From Scytonematopsis contorta HA4267-MV1 (lineage in GTDB: Bacteria > Cyanobacteriota > Cyanobacteriia > Cyanobacteriales > Nostocaceae), in assembly GCA_019359035.1 (NCBI GenBank), contig JAHHIC010000038.1:204709-268708 (forward strand): DNA of 64,000 nucleotides, given 5' to 3'. Positions 63,362 through 64,000 of the stretch are shown piece by piece. Position numbers and translations under genes: made by a program. The notes beneath the pieces are model-generated. The model did no database searches. It was not told the DNA's origin and worked only from the letters and a program-made list of their open reading frames with translations. The stretch's first letter is position 1; each line of letters begins with the position of its first letter.

Positions 63362-63462
63362 CATTTAGACATCTCCGTCCATTAATTATGCGTCAGTCCA
63401 AACCCTTGTAGAGACCGTATTAATACGGTCTCTACACTCTTTTTCGGAGGTATCTATTTTGA
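63362..63462. repeat. Small element carrying the GTAGAGACC palindrome
   Basis: TTTAGACATCTCCGTCC on the left and CGGAGGTATCTATTTTG on the right are approximate inverted ends, with the perfect palindrome GTAGAGACCGTATT at 63408-63435 in the middle. The same palindrome at 56721 is followed by GGACGGAGATGTCTATTTG, the same end sequence in inverse. This suggests the palindrome moves as part of an element of about 100 bases. Confidence 0.6.
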
Positions 63463-63521
63463 AAGTCGTTAAAGTATACCAGCAAGGTAAGCCTAGAAAA
63501 AAATTTCTGGCTAATAGCTAA

Positions 63522-63540
63522 AACCCGTTAAAAACGGGTT
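63522..63540. repeat. AACCCGTT palindrome (copy 2)
   Basis: AACCCGTT-AAA-AACGGGTT with the same upstream TAGCTAA as the copy at 44757. Confidence 0.8.
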
Positions 63541-63603
63541 AATAACCTGATGATGTGAAGAATTTAATTCGTCTTAAGAGGTTTTTGCTAATCGCAGTTA
63601 ACT

Positions 63604-63846
63604 TTGGTAACTGTTCTTTTGGGACTGCCAAACGTAGTCGAGCGATTGAGAAATGTAGATGAGGCGGAAGTTGGTATTACTATTATCACTAAAGCCAAAG
63701 TTTTATGCGGACGGATTGATTATATTATCAAAGCTGAAACATCAGTAGATTCACTTAAAGCGCAAGAGCTTTTATTCCGTACGGAAGAACTACTTAATCG
63801 CGGTCGCAAGAGTACTTGGCGTAAATTTTATGTCCGCCTAGTATAG
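63604..63846 (+). pseudogene. VapC-like PIN-domain toxin fragment
   Basis: 80 codons from a TTG. LPNVVERLRNVDEAEVGITI, ITKAKVLCGRIDYIIKAETS and LLFRTEELLNRG look like the middle part of a VapC PIN toxin (VVERL, GITIIT.AEVL.GR). The N-terminal Asp-containing strand (LLDTDxx) is missing and the end is early, so it is probably a remnant. No antitoxin gene is seen before it. Confidence 0.45.
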
Positions 63847-64000
63847 ATATAGATATCAAAATAATAACTCTTGACAATACCTTCGCCAATTATGAAGTGG
63901 TGACAGAAGGTTTAGGGGCGTGGATACGTCCCAATGAGGCTATTCTATCAAATATTTGAGATAATAAAACCTTGTGTGGTTTTTTCGGTAGCATCTTAAT

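Overview
The window is AT-rich chromosomal DNA from a filamentous cyanobacterium. Evidence: three photosystem II small-subunit genes (psbH, psbN, psbI), a ferredoxin-dependent sulfite reductase, cyanobacteria-restricted families (DUF3769 LptD-like barrel, DUF4332, DUF6816 lumenal protein, PATAN/DUF4388), a few HIP1 octamers (GCGATCGC) and many heptanucleotide short tandem repeats. These repeats point to Nostocales-like genomes; I cannot name the genus.

Layout. 0-10 kb: a parvulin-type isomerase cut by the window edge, a DUF92/VTE6-like membrane protein, a VOC protein, a lipase, an Ala/Lys-rich protein, a TPR protein, a type II restriction-modification pair (TdeIII-like nuclease plus C5-cytosine methyltransferase) next to rsmE, then sulfite reductase. 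10-20 kb: a small outer-membrane-type protein, an ADP-ribosylglycohydrolase ending inside a mobile palindromic element, cutA, an HTH protein, tRNA-Arg, tRNA-Thr and tRNA-Tyr, an HNH protein and an ABC exporter. 21-26.5 kb: the most interesting locus, a twice-repeated PATAN + small GTPase pair combined with a roadblock protein, a stand-alone protoglobin and a V4R-like protein. 26.5-30.5 kb: translation and RNA genes (phoH-like, rpsU, khpA, rpsP, ffh). 31-39 kb: pentapeptide protein, aminopeptidase P, lipoprotein, DUF4332, cysQ-like, PfkB kinase, rsmI, a second rpsU, pth, tatA. 39-50 kb: psbH/psbN, a GH38 alpha-mannosidase, a conserved unknown, a repeat-rich gap with gene remnants, a possible nuclease, the DUF3769 barrel and psbI. 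50-64 kb: an accessory region with an Asp/Asn hydroxylase-like protein facing a dihydropyrimidinase-like enzyme, a YefM/YoeB pair with its operator, several unknown genes, a 10-unit RTX-type protein, and a PadR/DUF4188 divergent pair.

Repeats. Four kinds shape the window: (1) heptamer tandem repeats at about 18 sites, several inside genes in frame or forming the last codons of genes; (2) a palindrome family with arms such as GTAGAGACGCGATT, with compensatory changes between copies, three of them inside the mannosidase gene; (3) three copies of a nested-palindrome mobile element with the core AAGCCAGGGAAT, one with that 12-mer expanded on both arms; (4) a 106-bp MITE bounded by CTATAGCAATCCG.

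Assignments rest on reading motifs and overall protein resemblance. No database search was run.
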